NCBI GenBank assembly: GCA_031287735.1
Contig: JAITSO010000014.1
Coordinates: forward strand, 1 to 39,208
DNA from: Elusimicrobiota bacterium
GTDB lineage: Bacteria > Elusimicrobiota > Endomicrobiia > Endomicrobiales > Endomicrobiaceae
Reading direction: 5' to 3'
Length of the DNA stretch: 39,208 bases
The notes under the pieces were generated by a model. It was not told the origin of the DNA. It did not search any database and worked only from the letters and a program-made list of their open reading frames with translations. Of this stretch, positions 34,616-39,208 are shown one piece after another (the stretch's first letter is position 1; every line of letters starts with the position of its first letter). The position numbers and the translations under genes were made by a program.

Positions 34616-34645
34616 TATAAATAAAACATATATGTTTTATTTATA
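34616..34645. promoter_or_regulatory. Operator-like palindrome 2, 30-base perfect inverted repeat
   Basis: All 15 base pairs of this stretch are symmetric around its centre. It contains the core AACATATATGTT. Its centre is 101 bases from that of palindrome 1, and it lies 49 bases upstream of the -35. Two copies around one promoter suggest a dimeric regulator, possibly with DNA looping. Confidence 0.6.
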
Positions 34646-34853
34646 TACTATAAGATTGGTAATCAGATTCTAATTTGGTCAATATATTATTTGAACTGAC
34701 GGCCGAATGAGATTGCAAAAACGTGCTATTAAAATATTTATTTATAAAAAAATAGGCATTAGCGTAACTTGCTTGCAAACAGGAAAGCATTATTACCTAA
34801 ATTTTTTAATACGAATGGGTAAAGAAGCGGAAGAATGTGTTTGAAATGATAAG

Positions 34854-36359
34854 TTAATAAAGAAGGTATTTTTCTGGAAATATATTTGAGCGACCTAATA
34901 TGTTTGCGGGATCTAAAGCTTTTTTCAATTTTGCCATTTCAATAAAGCCGTTTTCGCCGAGCATTTTCTCTAAGAATATATGTCTTGATTTGCCTATGCC
35001 ATGCTCTGCTGAAACTGTTCCGCCAAGTTCAACAACTTTTTTTGCAATTTCTATATACATTGACTTGCATTTTTCGTATTCGGTTTGAGTTTGTGCTAAT
35101 ATATTTGCGTGTAGATGATTTTCTCCGATATGACCAAAAACTAAATTAAAAATTCCAATTTTTTCAAATTCAGCCCTCAAAAAATCCATAATATTGGCTA
35201 ATTTACCTTCAGGAACTGCGAAATCAGTACCGATTTTAGGCACTTTGTTTTTCTTAATTATTTCGTTTACACATTCTGGAATTTTATGTCTAAACGTTCT
35301 AAATTTTTCCATTTGGTCCAAGTTTTCAGCAAACCAAATTTTTTCCAAATCAACTACTTCTTTTTCAATAAAAGCTATCCAAATTTCATTTAACAAAGTT
35401 TCATCATCATCGCCGTAAATGTCTTGTTCAAACATTACGGCAGCATTTGAATTTTTTGGAATATCAGGATAAATGGTTTCAACAAGCGACAAAGCATTTT
35501 TGTCAAAAAACTCCACAGACATAGGATTTATGGAAGATTTTAAATTTTCTTGTTTTGTTTTTGCAGCGTTGATTTTTATTTTTTTGACAAAATCGTAACA
35601 CTTATCAAGATTCTCAAAAAAAACAACTGCCCCAAAAACTTCTTTAAAATGTGGTATCAAATTTAAAATTGCAGATTCTATCACGCAAAGAGTTCCATCA
35701 GAACCTATCAAAACATCTATTAAATCGGCGTTTGGATAGTTATAGTAGCCAGCTGCATTTTTGATGTTTTTAGGCAAAACATACTTTGGAAGTTCTATAA
35801 ATTTTTCACCCTTATCCGAATTGAATTTTATTATTCCTTTATTATTTGCAATGTGCTTGCCTCTTTCAATAAAGCTTTTAGAACCATCTGAAAAAACAAC
35901 TTCCAAAGCACAGACATGCTTTCTTGTAGCACCGAATTTAAACCCCCTGGCACCTGAAGCATTTGTTGAGATATTGCCACCGATAAAAGCTGTATACTCC
36001 GTTGGATCAGGAGCATACATCCAACCTTCTTTTTTTACTTTGTCTTTTATGTCTGAAATTCTTGCTCCAGCTTGAACTTTAACGAATGCTTCTTTGCCGT
36101 CTGCAACTTCTATATCACCAATTTGGTTCATTTGCTCCAGAGATAAAATTGCTCCGCCAAATGCCAGACCGGAACCGGTATTACCTGTTAGAGCACCTGC
36201 AACAGTAACGGGAATTTTTGACCTTGACATATCTGCAAGAAAGCTGCAAATATCGTCTTCGTTTTGTGCTAAACAAACAAAATCCGCAAAAGCACCGGTG
36301 ATACCTGAGTTGTCTTCAAAATAATGTTGCATTGCATCTTTTGATTTTTTTATTATCAT
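34854..36359 (-). CDS. FAD-linked oxidase, GlcD/D-2-hydroxyacid dehydrogenase type
   Basis: The 501-residue flavoprotein belongs to the VAO family. The N-terminal FAD domain shows VTVAGALTGNTGSGLAFGGAILSLEQMN and YAPDPTEYTAFIGGNISTNASGARGFKFGATRKHV. The C-terminal oxidase domain shows FGHIGENHLHANIL and GGTVSAEHGIGKSR. Relatives oxidise D-lactate, glycolate or other 2-hydroxyacids and feed electrons to quinone, ETF or Fe-S partners. No GlcE, GlcF or ETF gene is adjacent, so the acceptor is unknown. ATG 36359 overlaps the stop of the preceding hydrolase by four bases, so the pair is one operon. Confidence 0.85.
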   Translation of the reverse strand: MIIKKSKDAMQHYFEDNSGITGAFADFVCLAQNEDDICSFLADMSRSKIPVTVAGALTGNTGSGLAFGGAILSLEQMNQIGDIEVADGKEAFVKVQAGARISDIKDKVKKEGWMYAPDPTEYTAFIGGNISTNASGARGFKFGATRKHVCALEVVFSDGSKSFIERGKHIANNKGIIKFNSDKGEKFIELPKYVLPKNIKNAAGYYNYPNADLIDVLIGSDGTLCVIESAILNLIPHFKEVFGAVVFFENLDKCYDFVKKIKINAAKTKQENLKSSINPMSVEFFDKNALSLVETIYPDIPKNSNAAVMFEQDIYGDDDETLLNEIWIAFIEKEVVDLEKIWFAENLDQMEKFRTFRHKIPECVNEIIKKNKVPKIGTDFAVPEGKLANIMDFLRAEFEKIGIFNLVFGHIGENHLHANILAQTQTEYEKCKSMYIEIAKKVVELGGTVSAEHGIGKSRHIFLEKMLGENGFIEMAKLKKALDPANILGRSNIFPEKYLLY

Positions 36360-37873
36360 TTTATTTTCTTAAATCCCGGTTCAACTCCGTCTGTCATTTT
36401 CTCCACAAGAACGCCTTGAACTTCGTCATTTAAGACATTGAAAATGAACATAGGGTTTTTAAAATTCCAACCTGCAACGGCAACAGCACTGAAAGAGTTG
36501 GCGTTGTAATGCTTTAAAGTTATCCAAAATTCTCTATTGCCGGTGCTAAATTGCAACTGTTCGTCTTTAATCCTAACTTCCGCTTCACCGTAGAGACTAT
36601 TTTGATAAATACCGACATATTTTTCTAAATTTAAGAATGGTGCAAGTTTAGTTGTTTTTTTTGTTTGTTTTTTTTGTTTGTTTTTTTGGGAAGTGTTCGT
36701 TTCTCTAAGCTTTACTACACTCCAGTCTGTAGGAATATTCCCTAAGTACAAATCGTAAAATTTTTTGCTCAAAGCTTCTGCCATTTTGCCGTTTGGCAAG
36801 TTCATTAAAACTACAATGCCGATTTTTTCTTTTCTTCTAATAGAAATATAGGCACCTTGTCCATCAGTAGCACCTGCATGCCAATAAATATCATCGGTAG
36901 GATTTTCTTCGCAACGCCAACCGAGGCAATAATAATTATTAACAGAATTGTTTTTTCCAGTATAAGTTTTTTTTTCAAATAATTTTTCAAAATTAATTTC
37001 AGATATTTTTAAGCGGTTCTTGTTTACAAGAAATAAAAGCCACTGCGACATATCGTCTATATTTGAATTTATTCCTCCAGCAGGTGCGAATTCGTAAGGC
37101 CATCTGCTATAAGGGACATTTTCAGGAATAGTTTCAAGAACACTGTTTTTATAAAAATGACTTGAAGATTTATTTTTCGTGTTTCGGAAAGTTTCGTAAT
37201 ATGTTGAAGTGTTGGGCATTTCCAATGGCGTAAATATCATTTCTTTAATGTTTTTATTCCAGCTCCTACCTGTTGCTTTTTCTATAACTCTTCCAAGCAC
37301 TAAGTAAAGATTATTCTGATAGCTATAACGTTCTCCTAACTTTCCTATCGGCTTTATATACCTCATAGAATTTATAATAAAGTCCCTATTGTATCCAAAC
37401 AAAAGCATTAAATGTTGCGAGTAAGGAGGCAGACCACTGTTTTGTGAAAGCAGGTCTTCTATGGTAATGCTGCTGCTTTCCGTTTCATCAAAAAGTTGGA
37501 AATTAGGTAGATATTTTTGAACTTTATCTTCCCAGTCAAATATATTTTTATCTACAAGCATTGCCGTTAAAAGAGCGGTAAAAGATTTTGCACAAGAACC
37601 AATTTGAAATACAGTTTGATTGTTGACAGGTATTTTTTGATATACATTTGTTACTCCAAAAGATTTTTTATAAACAATTTGATCGTCTATAACAATTGCG
37701 ACAGAAATGCCCGGCACATTCCATTGCTTTTGAGCATTTGCTGCATAAGCGTCAAATTCAGTTATTATGCTTGAAATATCGGGAGAAAATGTTTCAGGTT
37801 TTGTTTGAGCATAAGAAAATGTATTGGAAAAAATAACAAAAAGAAGTGATACGAGCAAATATGATTTTTTCAT
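36356..37873 (-). CDS. Exported serine hydrolase, class C beta-lactamase fold
   Basis: The 505-residue protein has a signal peptide cleaved near SYAQ (residue 23). The fold's catalytic set is complete: S93-C-A-K96 (SxxK), Y185-Q-N187 (YxN) and H-A-G in WHAGATDGQG. A Lys/Gln/Thr-rich linker (KNKQKKQTKKTTK) leads to a C-terminal lipocalin-like domain (LEKYVGIYQNSLYGEAEVRI). Such proteins are usually esterases or D-peptidases rather than beta-lactamases. GGGAAAG before the ATG supports the start. The periplasmic hydrolase and the cytoplasmic oxidase downstream may act on the same nutrient; that is speculation. Confidence 0.85.
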   Translation of the reverse strand: MKKSYLLVSLLFVIFSNTFSYAQTKPETFSPDISSIITEFDAYAANAQKQWNVPGISVAIVIDDQIVYKKSFGVTNVYQKIPVNNQTVFQIGSCAKSFTALLTAMLVDKNIFDWEDKVQKYLPNFQLFDETESSSITIEDLLSQNSGLPPYSQHLMLLFGYNRDFIINSMRYIKPIGKLGERYSYQNNLYLVLGRVIEKATGRSWNKNIKEMIFTPLEMPNTSTYYETFRNTKNKSSSHFYKNSVLETIPENVPYSRWPYEFAPAGGINSNIDDMSQWLLFLVNKNRLKISEINFEKLFEKKTYTGKNNSVNNYYCLGWRCEENPTDDIYWHAGATDGQGAYISIRRKEKIGIVVLMNLPNGKMAEALSKKFYDLYLGNIPTDWSVVKLRETNTSQKNKQKKQTKKTTKLAPFLNLEKYVGIYQNSLYGEAEVRIKDEQLQFSTGNREFWITLKHYNANSFSAVAVAGWNFKNPMFIFNVLNDEVQGVLVEKMTDGVEPGFKKIK

Positions 37874-37909
37874 TTCTTTCCCTTAGCTAATCATTCTATC
37901 CGCAGTTAA

Positions 37910-38092
37910 ATTTTTAAGGAACAAAATTTCGCTTCCGTTTATTATTGGGTGACAAAAGGTTATTTTTTAGAAAGTAGTGATACTAACACCGATTGGAATT
38001 TTTTACCGTTGCCGGCAAATTTTTTTACTTTAAAAGAAGATGTCTTCATATTATTGTCTAATCTTCGGTGGTTTTTCTTGTTTCCGTTTTAA
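37910..38092 (+). other. Open plus-strand frame without start, in the gap before the hydrolase
   Basis: A 60-codon frame with no start codon covers most of the 177-base gap 37874-38050 and enters the methyltransferase end antisense. Its translation includes YYWVTKGYFLESSDTNTDWN. It could be a relic. The promoter of the hydrolase must also be here, but I see no convincing boxes. Confidence 0.2.
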
Positions 38093-39208
38093 CCATTGCT
38101 CTTGGGTTTCAATTGTTCTTTGAGTGTGCTCAAAATTATCGCAAACCCATTCTATTTTTTCCCTTATTGTTTTAAATGCTTCTTGACCATATAAACGCTC
38201 GTCTATCACATCAAAAGGAGTTTTCCCTTGCGTTCCTTCAAAATTTGCAACTTCAGCAATGTCATACACGTCTAAATTGTCGCCATACGGCTTGTTTTTT
38301 TCTAACCATTTAAAGTTTTTTGTTCCGTCATAACACATGCCAGTCATTATTCTTTTTAGACGCTTGACTGTGACATCGTGTGCAATGCCACAATGATTAG
38401 TGTCTGTTTTTTCGTTGTTTGTAGCTAAAATAAATGTGCGTTTCCCGCCATCTTCTTTGTTGAGTTCAAGAACAGCTTGTGCTGTCGTACCACTGCCGGC
38501 GAAAAAGTCAAGGATGAGAGATTCTTTGTTTGAAGAAGCGACTTTTACTATATTGCAAATTAGTTCTACAGGTTTTGGGTTGTCAAATATTCGTTCATCT
38601 CCAAATATTTTTTTTAGTTGATTGGTGGCAGATAAATTGTCACCATATTCTTTCCCAACCCATAAATTTATAGCTGATTGTCCGCCAATAATTCTTTCCT
38701 TCTTATATATTTTTTTTCGTGGCTTGCCGTTTCCGTTATTGGGAAAAATAATCCTATTGTCCAGCAATAATTTTTCAAAAGTTTCTTTTTTGCCAAGCCA
38801 AACCTCATCATATGAGATACCGGTAGGAGTAATAATGGTATACTTTGTACCACCTTGTCCTTTGCTTGCACACCATGGTGTGGATGTCCATTCTCCCATA
38901 ATATCGTCATCCGGGTTGGCGTAACTATCTAATCTTTTTTGAGATAGAGAAATTTTTCCAAATGTTTGGTAATTTTTTAATGCAATGCCATTTTTTGCGT
39001 AAACAATCAGATATTCTAGTACTGTTGCAATCATTTTGGCCGCGTCGTTTGGCTGGTTACTGCGGCGCCGCCAACCAATACTTGCTTCGAAATTCTTTTC
39101 CTCAAAAACCTCATCGAAAAGACCTTTGACATATGCCTGATTTCGGTCATCTATGCTGCAAAAAATAACACCTGTCTCACTCAAAAGTTGCCTCGCTAAT
39201 ACTAAACG
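38051..39208 (-). CDS. Type III-like DNA methyltransferase (Mod), C-terminal part
   Basis: The frame is open to the right edge; the TTG at 39184 is internal, since RLVLARQL precedes it in frame. The visible 385 residues carry SETGVIFCSIDDRNQAYVKGLFDEVF, a target-recognition stretch, PKPVELICNIVKVASS, and AdoMet-binding motif I LDFFAGSGTTAQAVLELNKEDGGKR. Motif I after the (unseen) catalytic DPPY is the beta-class order of type III Mod enzymes. A stop at 38051 gives a normal end. A res gene does not follow: the next gene is an unrelated hydrolase. N6-adenine methylation is expected for the family, but the catalytic motif is outside the window. Confidence 0.88.
   Translation of the reverse strand, partial: RLVLARQLLSETGVIFCSIDDRNQAYVKGLFDEVFEEKNFEASIGWRRRSNQPNDAAKMIATVLEYLIVYAKNGIALKNYQTFGKISLSQKRLDSYANPDDDIMGEWTSTPWCASKGQGGTKYTIITPTGISYDEVWLGKKETFEKLLLDNRIIFPNNGNGKPRKKIYKKERIIGGQSAINLWVGKEYGDNLSATNQLKKIFGDERIFDNPKPVELICNIVKVASSNKESLILDFFAGSGTTAQAVLELNKEDGGKRTFILATNNEKTDTNHCGIAHDVTVKRLKRIMTGMCYDGTKNFKWLEKNKPYGDNLDVYDIAEVANFEGTQGKTPFDVIDERLYGQEAFKTIREKIEWVCDNFEHTQRTIETQEQWLKRKQEKPPKIRQ

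Larger units (their letters stand above)
34373..34853 (-). promoter_or_regulatory. Regulatory region upstream of the copper-type receptor
   Basis: No gene is visible in these 481 bases. A minus-strand promoter is clear: TTGACA (34562-34567), an 18-base spacer and TATGAT (34538-34543), giving a leader of about 155 bases. Palindromes flank it and are listed separately. No B12 box is seen in the leader. The right part, next to the end of the FAD oxidase gene, shows nothing. Confidence 0.6.

Noticed and set aside
36650-36700. T/G-rich repeat-like tract
   Set aside because: It encodes the Lys/Gln/Thr linker of the serine hydrolase and is in frame.
1-39208. CRISPR arrays, transposases, tRNA and rRNA genes
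   Set aside because: No spaced direct repeats, IS-type reading frames, tRNA T-arm patterns or rRNA segments were found by eye in the intergenic parts.

Overview
The window is an AT-rich, gene-dense bacterial chromosome segment. About 30 housekeeping or metabolic genes are intact, and a few stretches are clearly decaying. The mix of genes (anaerobic class III ribonucleotide reductase, corrinoid salvage, glycine-cleavage parts, a TonB system implying an outer membrane) together with frameshifted gene relics fits a gut-associated anaerobe with a shrinking genome. Overall look and composition suggest an Elusimicrobiota/Endomicrobium-like symbiont. That assignment is an inference from gene content; no rRNA is present to prove it.

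Layout. (1) 1-1394, minus strand: the start of a PLD-fold nuclease-like gene running off the left edge, a frameshifted DNA methyltransferase relic, and an exported nitroreductase. (2) 1647-5513, plus: a corrinoid operon (cobA, btuF, btuC, btuD and a divergent PduO-fold protein), followed by about 0.8 kb of relic reading frames. (3) 6354-9837: nrdD, which lacks a recognisable glycyl-radical motif, and folC. (4) 9909-13564: promoter, FMN riboswitch, terminator and a complete riboflavin operon ribD-ribE-ribBA-ribH. (5) 13795-16761: PHP phosphoesterase, TPR membrane protein, gcvH, gcvPA. (6) 16817-17603, minus: tlpA-like and trxA. (7) 17924-31616, plus: serS, mtnN, secA, argF, maf, mtnP, aroE, glyA, smc. 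(8) 31753-34372, minus: tonB and a TonB-dependent receptor of the copper (OprC/NosA) type, preceded by a promoter with two matching palindromes. (9) 34854-37873, minus: a GlcD-like FAD oxidase coupled to an exported beta-lactamase-fold hydrolase. (10) 38051-39208, minus: the C-terminal part of a type III-like Mod methyltransferase, cut by the right edge.

How the genes work together. Region 2 would import and adenosylate corrinoids. Region 4 makes riboflavin under FMN feedback. The mtnN and mtnP products both remove methylthioadenosine. gcvH and gcvPA are only part of a glycine cleavage system. Restriction-modification-like genes lie at both edges, and one of them is dead.

Most worth a second look: the copper-type receptor and its paired operator-like palindromes; NrdD without a glycyl-radical loop beside corrinoid genes; the ATP-site-depleted PduO-like protein; and an FMN riboswitch enlarged in exactly the two loops (L2 and L6) that pack together in known structures. 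No CRISPR array, transposase, rRNA or tRNA was recognised.
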